Under the pieces are notes generated by a model. It was given only the letters and a program-made list of their open reading frames with translations. It was not told the origin of the DNA and did not search any database. A program made the translations under genes and the position numbers. Positions 8,790 to 17,163 of a stretch of 53,210 nt of DNA are shown here, piece after piece; the first letter of the stretch is position 1, and each line of letters opens with the position of its first letter. Source of the stretch: an uncultured Lachnospiraceae bacterium (lineage in GTDB: Bacteria > Bacillota > Clostridia > Lachnospirales > Lachnospiraceae); the NCBI GenBank assembly GCA_934402515.1, contig CAKRTZ010000010.1, positions 1 to 53,210 of the forward strand, read 5' to 3'.

Positions 8790-8817
8790 CAAAAATAGTG
8801 GACTCGCAAGTCCACTA
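8790..8817 (-). promoter_or_regulatory. Terminator-like hairpin in the rimP-nusA leader
   Basis: Nine-base perfect arms (TAGTGGACT 8796-8804, complement 8809-8817) with a 4-base loop, followed on the minus strand by five T residues. It sits between the tRNA-Glu terminator and rimP. If the promoter at 8825-8853 is real, the hairpin lies at the very 5' end of the operon mRNA and may act as an attenuator or an RNA-stabilising stem. It could instead be a second terminator after the tRNA. Confidence 0.6.
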
Positions 8818-8824
8818 CTCTTGT

Positions 8825-8853
8825 AGCCTAGCACTTTTCTCCCGAAAAGGCAA
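8825..8853 (-). promoter_or_regulatory. Possible promoter of the rimP-nusA-infB operon
   Basis: TTGCCT (8848-8853) and TAGGCT (8825-8830) are 17 bp apart on the minus strand, with TG one base before the -10 box (extended -10). The -10 match is poor, so this is a candidate only. It is the best placed sequence between the tRNA terminator and rimP. Confidence 0.4.
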
Positions 8854-8885
8854 GGCTTTTTCCCATTTTTCCTTATATTTCTATA

Positions 8886-8922
8886 TAAAAAAGCTCCAAA
8901 ACCGTTCATCGGTTTGGAACTT
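8886..8922 (-). terminator. Rho-independent terminator after tRNA-Glu
   Basis: A 12-bp stem with one bulged base and one wobble pair (arms about 8892-8904 and 8910-8921), followed on the minus strand by a six-T run. It lies about 30 bases after the tRNA 3' end, so the tRNA is a separate transcript from the nusA operon. Confidence 0.8.
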
Positions 8923-8952
8923 CTTTTGGGTTGGGCTGTTAAATTAACAGAG

Positions 8953-9024
8953 CAGCTGATAGGGGAATCGAACCCCTGTTTCCGCCGTGAGAGGGCGGCG
9001 TCTTAACCGCTTGACCAATCAGCC
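8953..9024 (-). tRNA. tRNA-Glu (anticodon CTC)
   Basis: A 72-base cloverleaf on the minus strand. The acceptor arm GGCTGAT/ATCAGCT has a G-T first pair and discriminator G. The D-arm contains GGTCAAGCGGTTAAGAC, the anticodon stem CCGCC/GGCGG holds the loop CTCTCAC with anticodon CTC, and the T-arm reads GGTTCGATTCC. CCA is not encoded. A promoter precedes it and a terminator follows. Confidence 0.95.
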
Positions 9025-9054
9025 ATTTTTGTGTTTGTCACACGCGACTTGTTT

Positions 9055-9083
9055 ATACTACAACATGTTTCAAAGAAATGCAA
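9055..9083 (-). promoter_or_regulatory. Promoter of tRNA-Glu
   Basis: TTGCAT (9078-9083), 17-bp spacer, TAGTAT (9055-9060) on the minus strand, about 30 bases before the tRNA 5' end. The overlapping TATAAA just downstream is an alternative -10 box. Confidence 0.6.
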
Positions 9084-9186
9084 CCCCTTTTTTCAAAAAA
9101 ATTTGAAAAATTTAAAAATTTCTTTTGGAGCATTCAATTTTTCCCCATTTTACGGGCTTCTCCGGGGTTTTGGATTTTTTTAATTT

Positions 9187-9335
9187 TTTGTAACTATTCA
9201 GAACCTCATTCGCAAAATCGCGGTTTCACCGCTTTCCTTTTGCTCATGTGATTATCCCGCCATATAAATTTGCTGTTCTGTTTGCATGAAAGCATTCACA
9301 GAAAGCAAATTTACATGGCTCTGAATCGTTACAAA
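9187..9335. repeat. 149-bp element with 16-bp terminal inverted repeats
   Basis: Ends TTTGTAACTATTCAGA (9187-9202) and TCTGAATCGTTACAAA (9320-9335) match as inverted repeats at 15 of 16 positions. Inside is a second imperfect 22-bp inverted repeat (9260-9281 against 9298-9319) sharing TAAATTTGCT. It has no coding capacity and fills the gap between the polC stop (8 bp away) and the tRNA-Glu promoter. It matches the element at 48795-48942 in length and end sequence, which suggests a MITE or other dispersed repeat. Flanks are T-rich, so a target duplication cannot be read (TTTT against ATTT). The rest of the 9084-9186 stretch is AT-rich with no gene visible. Confidence 0.75.
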
Positions 9336-9342
9336 TTTTCTT

Positions 9343-12300
9343 TTACATGGCAAAGTCAAACAGACTAATCTGATTGGACTCCGGGATGTCTCCCAGGATT
9401 CCCAAATCTGCCATCAAGTCCACGATAGTTTTACTTGCCTTGGTTCTCTCCCGGAAATCATCCTTGGAGAGGAAAGGGCCATCCTTACAAGCCTCCACGA
9501 TGGCATCTGCCGCCTTTTCACCCAAGCCCTCGATACTGGTGAGGGAAGGCATAATTTTGCCATCCTCAGTGACCTGGAACAGGCGGGACTGCACTTTAAA
9601 CAGGTCAATGGGCACGAAGTCAAAGCCGCGGGCATACATTTCCTGCACAATGAGCATATCGCCCTGGGCATCCTTGTCTTTCGGAGACAGGGCATCCCCT
9701 TTCCGCTTAAGTTCCTCCATGCAGTCCTCCAGGTGCTTGGGACCCTGGCACATGCTGGCATAGGAAAAGGCTTTGGCACGGATGGAGAAAAAGGCTGCAT
9801 AATAGGCTAACGGATAGTTAATCTTACAATAGGCGATACGCCACGCCATCATAACGTAAGCCGCCGCATGGGCTTTCGGGAACATGTATTTAATCTTTTT
9901 GCAGGACCAGATATACCAGTCCGGCACATCGTGGGCAAGCATCTCCTTCTCCCACTCCGGTTTCAGACCTTTTCCCTTTCGCACCGACTCCATGATGGTA
10001 AAGGATAGCGCCGGGTCAACCCCCATCTGAATCAGATAAATCATAATATCATCTCGACAGCAGATGGCGGTGGAAATGGTGGCTTTTCCCTCTTCAATCA
10101 GGGTGCTGGCATTTCCCAGCCATACATCCGTACCATGACCCAGACCAGAGATACGCACCAGGTCGGAAAAGGCCTTGGGTTTTGTGTCCAGTAACATCTG
10201 GATAACAAAGGGCGTACCAAACTCCGGGATACCCAGGGAACCGGTAGGAGTTCCACTGATTTGATCCGGGGTAATACCCAGCGCTGACGTATTCTGGAAC
10301 AAGCTCATCACCTGGGGGTCGTCCAGAGGAATCTTCGTGGGCTCAATTCCCGTCAAATCCTGGAGCATACGAATCATGGTGGGATCATCGTGTCCCAGAA
10401 TATCCAGTTTCAACAGGTTGTGGTCAATGGAGTGATAGTCAAAATGGGTGGTGACGGTGTCCGTGGTCATATCATTCGCCGGATGCTGCACCGGAGTAAA
10501 GGAGTTGATGTCCTCTCCCACCGGCAAAACAACGATACCGCCTGGATGCTGACCGGTACTTCGCCGGACGCCGGTACATCCTGTGACAATCCGGTTGATT
10601 TCGCAGGTTCTCTTGTGGACACCCCGCTCCTCAAAATAATTTTTCACATAACCAAAAGCGGTCTTATCCGCCAGTGTTGCAATGGTTCCCGCACGGAAGG
10701 TCTGTCCGTAGCCGAAAATAACCTCCGTGTACTTATGGGCTTTACTCTGGTACTCTCCGGAAAAGTTCAAGTCGATATCCGGCTCCTTGTCTCCCTTAAA
10801 TCCCAGGAAAGTTTCAAAAGGAATATCAAAGCCCTGCTTGGACAGGGGATGTCCGCACACGGGGCAGTCCTTATCCGGCATATCACATCCGGCACCGCCA
10901 CCATACTTTTTTACCTCCGGGGAGTCAAAATCATAGTAGTGGCAGTTGGGGCACACATAGTGGGGGCTTAAGGAATTTACCTCGGTAATACCCGCCATGT
11001 TCGCCACGAAAGATGAACCTACGGAACCACGGGAGCCAACCAGGTAGCCGTCCTCCACCGACTTCCACACCAGTTTCTGTGCGATGATGTACATAACCGC
11101 GAAACCATTGCTGATAATGGAATGTAACTCTTTTTCCAGACGGTCTTCTACGATTTTTGGCAGTTCCGGGCCATAAATTTCATGGGCTTTATCGTAACAG
11201 ATTTTGGTCAGAATCGAATCGGAATCCGGGATGACCGGGGGACATTTATCCGGACGCACCGGACTCATCACATCGATGGTGTCCGCGATTTTGTTGGTGT
11301 TGGTAATCACCACTTCCTCCGCTTTTTCCCGTCCCAGATATTCAAATTCTGCCAGCATCTCCTCAGTGGTACGCAGATATAGGGGTGCCTGCTCATCGGA
11401 ATCCTCAAAGCCTTTTCCCGCCATGATAATCCGGCGGTAAACCTCGTCCTCCGGGTCGAGAAAATGCACATCACAGGTGGCAACCACCGGTTTCTGGAAC
11501 TGTTCTCCCAGTTCCACAATTTTCCGGTTAAAGTTCTTAATATCTTCTTCAGACTGCACCGCCTCCACCTTTTCCGATGCAATCATGAATTTATTGTTTC
11601 CCACAGGCTGGATTTCCAGATAATCATAGAAATTCACCAGCCGGGCAATCTCCGTGTCGGAGGCACCGTCCAACAGCGCCCGGTACAGTTCTCCCGCTTC
11701 ACAGGCACTGCCCAGAAGGAGGCCCTCCCGGTATTTCACAAAGAGGCTCTTGGGCACACGGGGACGCCGGTTGTAATAGGTGAGATGGGACTCGGAAATC
11801 AGCCGGTACAGATTCATCCGCCCGATGTTGTTCTGCGCCAGAATGATGGCGTGGTAGGTTCCCATCTTTTTGATAATGTCCGGGTTGGACTCTCCCATGG
11901 CATTGACTTTTGCCAGAGTGTCAGCTCCCTCTTCCAGCAGCATCTTGCATAATTTAATGAAAATCTCTGCGGTACATTCCGCATCGTCTACTGCCCGGTG
12001 ATGATTTTCCAGAGAGACATTCAGGGTCTTTGCCACCGCATCCAGGGTATGTTTCGCCTGGTTGGGCAAAAGCATCCGGGCGATACCCACGGTATCCACA
12101 TAGGTAATGTCCGTCTTGATTCCCTGCCGTTTCGCATTTTCCAGAATAAAACTCATATCAAAATTTGCGTTGTGTGCCACCAGGACACAGCCCTCACAGA
12201 ATTCTAAAAACCGGGGCAGAATCACATCAATCATGGGAGAATCCATCACCATGCTGTCGTTGATGCTGGTCAGCTTTTCAATCCGGTAGGGAATGGGCAC

Positions 12301-13875
12301 ATCGGGATTGACAAAGGTGGAAAACCGGTCAAGAATCTCTCCGTTTGCCACCTTTACCGCACCGATTTCGATGATGCGGTTATGAATGGGGGAAAAACCG
12401 GTGGTCTCAATATCAAACACCACATAGGTCTCCCCCATAAGGGTCTGTCCCTTTTCGTTAATCACAATGTCCCGCAGGTCATCCACCAGATATGCCTCCA
12501 CACCGTAGATGACCTTAAAGAAGTCCTGACGGTCGGGATTGGGGTCTCCCGCCTCCTTCCGTTTGGCTTTCTCCGCTTTCCACAAATCCTCCCACACATG
12601 GTTGGCATCGGGGAAGGACTGTACCACACCGTGGTCGGTGATGGCAATGGCAGGCATTCCCCATTTGTATGCCCGTTTTACGATATCCTTCGCCTCGGAA
12701 ACCCCATCCATATCGCTCATTTTCGTATGGCAGTGGAGCTCCACCCGCTTGCGGACACTGTTATCCTGGCGGCTGGTGCGGAAGTCAGGAATTTTCTTGA
12801 TGCCCACCAGAGATCCGATGGTCAGCTCGTTGTCAAATTTATCCACCATGGTCATGCCTTGTAGTTTCACAAAAGCACCGGGTTTAATGCCACTGGTAAT
12901 CTCTGCCACCTGGTCATTTCTGGCAAAGAGCTTGATGGTCATGGTATCCGTAAAGTCTGTCACATTAAAGATCAGAATGGTCTTTTCGTTACGGATTTCC
13001 CGCTTGTCCAAATCCATAATCATGCCACGGACCGTGACTTCTCCCATCTCACCCAGGATTTCATCCATGCGCATGGCCTCGCCCTCAAAGTCTCTGCCAT
13101 AGAGCACATCGGGGTTGTCGGAACGCTTGACGGGACGGACAAAATCTCCCTTCTTTTGTCCGCTGGCAAATTTGCCGCCTTTTCCTGCTGCTCCACCCTC
13201 GGAGGGCGCAGGTGCCCCTTTGGTTCCTCCCGCTGCGGGTTTGGATTCCGCACTTGCCACAGGCTGTACCTCCTGTCCTTCTTCCCCGGAGGCTCCTTTC
13301 ATGCGGGCAGCAATCTGGGCAACTTCCATCTCAATCCGGCGTTCTTCCTCCTCCTTGCGCCCGGTTTCTTCAGGAACACGGTATTCCTCCTGGAGCACTA
13401 CATCCAGTCCGCACCGCTCCCCGATGATTTTTTCCAGAATCCGGGTCAGTTCCGGCATTTTGCCTCTGGCAAGCACCGTGTCCTCCACGCACATGTGGAT
13501 GGTCTTTTCATCGGGATAGGTAAACTGTGCCTTACGCAGCACATTATGTAAAATGTGATCGTATTCCCGCACTTCCAGCATAATGCTGTCCAGGTACACA
13601 TCCATGAGTTTCTGTAAATTGTACTGGGCAGACAGCTTGTAGCGTTCATACATTTTTACCTGCATGGAAAATTGAGACAGAATCTGCTTTTCAATCTGTC
13701 TCTCCACTGCAAAGATGATCTCCTTGGGGATCAGTCTTTCACTATAGATATAAATACGCAGAAAATCTTTTTTGGCGGTGGAAAGTACACGCTGTACCTC
13801 CACCGGCTCAAAATAGTCTTTCTGCGTCCGTTCCAGTTTTAAGGTAGGAAACACCTCAAAAAATTTTTTGGTCAT
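9343..13875 (-). CDS. polC: DNA polymerase III alpha subunit, PolC type
   Basis: Main replicative polymerase of low-GC Gram-positive bacteria. In order: N-terminal domain (1-190), a low-complexity Gly/Ala/Lys linker (about 195-245), an OB fold (about 280-360), the PHP domain beginning VELHCHTKMSD near 378, and the DEDDh proofreading exonuclease inserted in PHP (YVVFDIETTGFS near 484). Then come the zinc module (CPNC and CPVC) and the catalytic palm with DIDLNFSGEYQ. The start is the ATG at 13875 (1510 residues), one base after the ispG stop; the frame upstream reads through ispG. It shares the ispG promoter. Confidence 0.97.
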   Translation of the reverse strand: MTKKFFEVFPTLKLERTQKDYFEPVEVQRVLSTAKKDFLRIYIYSERLIPKEIIFAVERQIEKQILSQFSMQVKMYERYKLSAQYNLQKLMDVYLDSIMLEVREYDHILHNVLRKAQFTYPDEKTIHMCVEDTVLARGKMPELTRILEKIIGERCGLDVVLQEEYRVPEETGRKEEEERRIEMEVAQIAARMKGASGEEGQEVQPVASAESKPAAGGTKGAPAPSEGGAAGKGGKFASGQKKGDFVRPVKRSDNPDVLYGRDFEGEAMRMDEILGEMGEVTVRGMIMDLDKREIRNEKTILIFNVTDFTDTMTIKLFARNDQVAEITSGIKPGAFVKLQGMTMVDKFDNELTIGSLVGIKKIPDFRTSRQDNSVRKRVELHCHTKMSDMDGVSEAKDIVKRAYKWGMPAIAITDHGVVQSFPDANHVWEDLWKAEKAKRKEAGDPNPDRQDFFKVIYGVEAYLVDDLRDIVINEKGQTLMGETYVVFDIETTGFSPIHNRIIEIGAVKVANGEILDRFSTFVNPDVPIPYRIEKLTSINDSMVMDSPMIDVILPRFLEFCEGCVLVAHNANFDMSFILENAKRQGIKTDITYVDTVGIARMLLPNQAKHTLDAVAKTLNVSLENHHRAVDDAECTAEIFIKLCKMLLEEGADTLAKVNAMGESNPDIIKKMGTYHAIILAQNNIGRMNLYRLISESHLTYYNRRPRVPKSLFVKYREGLLLGSACEAGELYRALLDGASDTEIARLVNFYDYLEIQPVGNNKFMIASEKVEAVQSEEDIKNFNRKIVELGEQFQKPVVATCDVHFLDPEDEVYRRIIMAGKGFEDSDEQAPLYLRTTEEMLAEFEYLGREKAEEVVITNTNKIADTIDVMSPVRPDKCPPVIPDSDSILTKICYDKAHEIYGPELPKIVEDRLEKELHSIISNGFAVMYIIAQKLVWKSVEDGYLVGSRGSVGSSFVANMAGITEVNSLSPHYVCPNCHYYDFDSPEVKKYGGGAGCDMPDKDCPVCGHPLSKQGFDIPFETFLGFKGDKEPDIDLNFSGEYQSKAHKYTEVIFGYGQTFRAGTIATLADKTAFGYVKNYFEERGVHKRTCEINRIVTGCTGVRRSTGQHPGGIVVLPVGEDINSFTPVQHPANDMTTDTVTTHFDYHSIDHNLLKLDILGHDDPTMIRMLQDLTGIEPTKIPLDDPQVMSLFQNTSALGITPDQISGTPTGSLGIPEFGTPFVIQMLLDTKPKAFSDLVRISGLGHGTDVWLGNASTLIEEGKATISTAICCRDDIMIYLIQMGVDPALSFTIMESVRKGKGLKPEWEKEMLAHDVPDWYIWSCKKIKYMFPKAHAAAYVMMAWRIAYCKINYPLAYYAAFFSIRAKAFSYASMCQGPKHLEDCMEELKRKGDALSPKDKDAQGDMLIVQEMYARGFDFVPIDLFKVQSRLFQVTEDGKIMPSLTSIEGLGEKAADAIVEACKDGPFLSKDDFRERTKASKTIVDLMADLGILGDIPESNQISLFDFAM

Positions 13876-13876
13876 G

Positions 13877-14932
13877 TTAATTCCAATGCTCCAGTTCCTC
13901 CCGGAGTGCATCCAAAAGCTGATTCTCCGGCACTTTGCGGACAATCTCCCCATGCTTGATCAGCAGTCCTTCGCCGATTCCTCCGGCGATTCCCAAATCT
14001 GCCTCTTTTGCCTCTCCCGGTCCATTTACCACGCAGCCCATCACTGCCACCTTGATGTCTAAGGGATAGTCCTCCACCATGGTTTCCACCTGGTTGGCAA
14101 GTTTGATCAAATCAATCTGGGTACGTCCACAGGTGGGACAGGACACCACCTCCACGCCGCCTTTCCGTAACTGTAAGGTACGCAGAATCAACTTTGCAGA
14201 CTTAATCTCCTCCACCGGGTCACCAGTGAGGGATACCCGGATGGTATTACCGATGCCCTGATTTAAAATCAATCCCAGACCGATGGCGGATTTGATATTT
14301 CCACTGGTGATGGTGCCTGCCTCCGTAATTCCCACATGTAGGGGATAAGGGGTCTTGTCTGTCAGCAGTTCATGGGCTTTGACACACATCAGTACATCGG
14401 AGGATTTGATGCTGATGACCAGATTCTGGTAGTCCATATCCTCAATCATGTGTACCTTATCCAAAGCACTCTCCACGATTCCCTCCGCAGTGACACCGTG
14501 GTATTTCTCCACCAGGTCTTTTTCCAGAGAGCCAGAGTTAACACCTACACGGATAGGAATATTCCGGGCTTTTGCCGTCTCCACCACCGCCTGCAGCCGC
14601 TCCTTCGAGCCGATATTGCCTGGGTTGATGCGGATTTTGTCCGCACCGTTTTCCATGGCGGCGATTGCCATGCGATAATCAAAATGGATATCTGCCACCA
14701 GAGGAATGGAAATCTGCTTTTTGATTTCTTTGATGGCCTCTGCTGCCTCCAACGTGGGCACTGTACAGCGGATGATTTCACAGCCTGCCTTTTCCAGCCG
14801 GTGAATCTGCTCTACCGTGGCTTTCACATCCTCCGTTTTCGTGTTGGTCATGGACTGAATCAGAATGGGATTCTTCCCTCCGATTTTCCGATCTCCAATC
14901 TGTACTTCCCTTGTCTGTTCCCGAAATGTCAT
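13877..14932 (-). CDS. ispG: 4-hydroxy-3-methylbut-2-en-1-yl diphosphate synthase
   Basis: Iron-sulfur enzyme converting MEcPP to HMBPP in the MEP isoprenoid pathway. The TIM-barrel half has IGGKNPILIQSMTNT and IRCTVPT, and the C-terminal half has the 4Fe-4S ligands in CPTCGRTQIDL and GCVVNGPGEA. The ATG at 14932 gives 351 residues, the usual family size; a TTG at 14968 would add an unlikely N-terminus and lies close to the -10 box. It is cotranscribed with polC, and dxr of the same pathway lies about 2 kb away. Confidence 0.95.
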   Translation of the reverse strand: MTFREQTREVQIGDRKIGGKNPILIQSMTNTKTEDVKATVEQIHRLEKAGCEIIRCTVPTLEAAEAIKEIKKQISIPLVADIHFDYRMAIAAMENGADKIRINPGNIGSKERLQAVVETAKARNIPIRVGVNSGSLEKDLVEKYHGVTAEGIVESALDKVHMIEDMDYQNLVISIKSSDVLMCVKAHELLTDKTPYPLHVGITEAGTITSGNIKSAIGLGLILNQGIGNTIRVSLTGDPVEEIKSAKLILRTLQLRKGGVEVVSCPTCGRTQIDLIKLANQVETMVEDYPLDIKVAVMGCVVNGPGEAKEADLGIAGGIGEGLLIKHGEIVRKVPENQLLDALREELEHWN

Positions 14933-14977
14933 ATCAAAAACCAACCTTTCTGATGGTAATTTTGTCAACGTAACCCC

Positions 14978-15006
14978 ATTCTAGCATCGCCCCAAAAGGG
15001 TGTCAA
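14978..15006 (-). promoter_or_regulatory. Promoter of ispG-polC
   Basis: TTGACA (15001-15006), 17-bp spacer, TAGAAT (14978-14983) on the minus strand. The -35 box overlaps the stop codon of the upstream kinase gene (15003-15005), so there is no room for a terminator between them and kinase transcripts can read into ispG. Confidence 0.8.
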
Positions 15007-15869
15007 GGTAACGAACTTCCTAGTCGGTCTGCCTTTTCCCGCACTCTCTCCATCCCTGTTTTCGGATTTTCCAGCCTTTGTAGTTCCCGCAAAACTGCTT
15101 TCATATCCCTATAACGTTTTTCTTTGGTTTCCTTGGTACAGCGCTTGAAAAACCGTTTCCATTTCCTTTGCTCACCCTCTGTCAATGCTGCTGCCGGAAG
15201 TTGTTTAAAGACCAGTTCTGCAATTCTCCCAAAGGCATAGATATCACTGCGCTCATCCACTTTTGCCTGGGATACAAACTGCTCCGGGGCAGAAAAGCGG
15301 GGATTTCCGATGCGCTCTCCTATTTTTCCCATGGGCATCGCCCCGTCGAAATCCAATAAATGTACTTGACCATCGGAGTCCACCATAATATGTTCCGGTT
15401 TTAAATCCCGGTAGAGAATCGGGGGTTTCTGGCTGTGGAGATAATGCAGAATTTCTCCCAGCTGTCTTAGCAGGGAAACTGCCTCCCCTGGCTCCAATCC
15501 CTTGTTTTCTTGCAGTATGGTCTTTAGGGACTTTCCTTCGATATAAGACAGTACCAACTGGTAGCTTGCCTCCTCCCGGCGGTGCTCCAGTACCTGGGGA
15601 ATTCCTGGATGCTGTAGTTCCTGCAGGCAGTTTAGCTCTGCCAGGGTGCTCCGCAGATAGATGGAGGAACAGTCGGTGCTTTTAATCACCACTCGCTGTC
15701 TCTCGGATTTGCAGTCTTTCCCCACCATTGTTTTCACTCCACAAACCTGCTGTCCATATTCACCTGAATCTTCTGACAGAATACGGTCTGCCAGAAAAAC
15801 ATGCCGTCCTTCTTTGCCCTTTTCTCCGATTTCTTCCCGGAGTATGTAGTTCCATTTTTCCATGATCAT
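15003..15869 (-). CDS. Small Ser/Thr protein kinase-like protein, variant motifs
   Basis: A single cytoplasmic kinase domain with no membrane segment or PASTA repeats. Visible motifs are the lysine in RVVIKST, the helix-C glutamate (LAELNCL), catalytic loop YRDLKPEHI and APEQF. Two conserved positions differ: the catalytic-loop Asn that binds metal is His (KPEH), and DFG is DFD. The glycine loop is weak. It may be a functional variant class or a pseudokinase. The start is uncertain: ATG at 15869, ATG at 15863 or GTG at 15884. It stands between the rseP terminator and ispG. Its targets cannot be inferred from position. Confidence 0.8.
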   Translation of the reverse strand: MIMEKWNYILREEIGEKGKEGRHVFLADRILSEDSGEYGQQVCGVKTMVGKDCKSERQRVVIKSTDCSSIYLRSTLAELNCLQELQHPGIPQVLEHRREEASYQLVLSYIEGKSLKTILQENKGLEPGEAVSLLRQLGEILHYLHSQKPPILYRDLKPEHIMVDSDGQVHLLDFDGAMPMGKIGERIGNPRFSAPEQFVSQAKVDERSDIYAFGRIAELVFKQLPAAALTEGEQRKWKRFFKRCTKETKEKRYRDMKAVLRELQRLENPKTGMERVREKADRLGSSLP

Positions 15870-15984
15870 GTTGTCTTCTTTCACAGGATTTTTCTATTTG
15901 GGATTGTAGTTTGAAACGGGATGTTTCCATAAGACTATAAGATAGAAAAAGAATTTCAGAACACACCTATGGCGTGCAATCAAC

Positions 15985-16019
15985 AAAACGCCTCCCAATT
16001 CTACACTGGGAAGCGTTTT
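15985..16019 (-). terminator. Terminator after rseP
   Basis: AAAACGC-TCCCA (15985-15997) pairs with TGGGA-GCGTTTT (16007-16019) with one mismatch and a 9-base loop. T-rich sequence follows on both strands, so it may work in both directions. It separates the rseP transcript from the kinase gene. Confidence 0.75.
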
Positions 16020-16074
16020 CTTTCGTATAAGAACAGTATACGCATTCAGAAAAAACTGTCAAGCTATCAACTGC

Positions 16075-17139
16075 CTAGCCGGTAATCAGCCTCATAATAT
16101 CGTTATACATCACTACTACCATCAATACCAGCAGTGCTGCCATGCCGATAAAATGCACAAGTCCTTCTTTTTCCGGAGGAACCGGCTTGCCTCTTACCAC
16201 TTCAATGAGCATGAACAGCAGACGTCCGCCGTCCAGCGCCGGCAAGGGCAACAGGTTCAGGATTCCAAGGTTGACAGACAGTAATACCACCAGGTTCATC
16301 ATGTTAAGCAGCACGGTCACAAATCCACTGGGTGCAGTGGCCTCGTAGGTTTCTCCTACAGTTTGTGCTATGGCAATCGGTCCGCCCAGATCCTTGATGG
16401 ATGCCTGACCGGTGACAAGCATTCCCAGGCTCTTAAAAGTAAGGTCTACCCAGTATTTCACCTCATAGGCACTATACTGAAACAGGTGGAGTCCTTTCAC
16501 CGCCTGTGCTCCCTGGGTGCTGACAATGCCGATATAGTAGCGGGCATCCGCCTCGTCATAGATCGGAGTCACCGTTACCGTATTCCTGCTCCCGTCCCGG
16601 TCATATTCCACCGTCAGTTCCTTACCGCCGTTCAATCCTACATACATGCTGAACTCGGAGAACAAGTGAATTCTTTTTCCATCCACCCGGGTAATCACAT
16701 CTCCCGCCTGCAGGCCTGCTTCCTGCGCTGCACCTCCGTCGGTAACTCTTCCGATCGTGGGCAGTGTCACACCACAGGCTGCCACAATAATTAAGGAAAA
16801 TACATAAGCCAGAATAAAGTTAAAAATAGGTCCTGCTATAACGGTAGCAATTCTTGCCCACACATTTGCAGCCGGAAAAGAGCCCTCCTTCGGCGCTTCT
16901 CCCTCCTTCAGATCCATTCCGTCCTCTCCGTCAAAAACGCAGGCTCCGCCCAAAGGCAACAGTTTCAAGCTATATACCGTCTCACCCTTTTTCACATGGA
17001 AAATAGTCGGGCCCATCCCCACGAAAAACTCTTTCACCCGGATACCATTGGCCTTCGCCAGTAAAAAATGTCCCAGTTCGTGGGCTACCACCATAATGGT
17101 AAAAATAATCAGAAATAAAATAATTGTTATAACCACCAA
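16075..17139 (-). CDS. rseP: Site-2 zinc metalloprotease RseP
   Basis: Membrane-embedded protease that cuts transmembrane substrates such as anti-sigma factors or signal-peptide remnants. The 354-residue protein has the HELGH zinc motif in its first membrane segment (near residue 20), a PDZ domain in the middle (GGAAQEAGLQAGDVITRVDG), the second active-site motif NLLPLPALDGGRLL in a later membrane segment, and a C-terminal membrane helix. It follows dxr by 24 bp, the usual dxr-rseP pair. Confidence 0.94.
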   Translation of the reverse strand: MVVITIILFLIIFTIMVVAHELGHFLLAKANGIRVKEFFVGMGPTIFHVKKGETVYSLKLLPLGGACVFDGEDGMDLKEGEAPKEGSFPAANVWARIATVIAGPIFNFILAYVFSLIIVAACGVTLPTIGRVTDGGAAQEAGLQAGDVITRVDGKRIHLFSEFSMYVGLNGGKELTVEYDRDGSRNTVTVTPIYDEADARYYIGIVSTQGAQAVKGLHLFQYSAYEVKYWVDLTFKSLGMLVTGQASIKDLGGPIAIAQTVGETYEATAPSGFVTVLLNMMNLVVLLSVNLGILNLLPLPALDGGRLLFMLIEVVRGKPVPPEKEGLVHFIGMAALLVLMVVVMYNDIMRLITG

Positions 17140-17163
17140 AATTCTCCCTTTGCCAACAGTTTT

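Noticed and set aside
10390..10971. 193-residue plus-strand open frame
   Set aside because: Antisense to the polC catalytic region; composition is that of a reverse-strand shadow.
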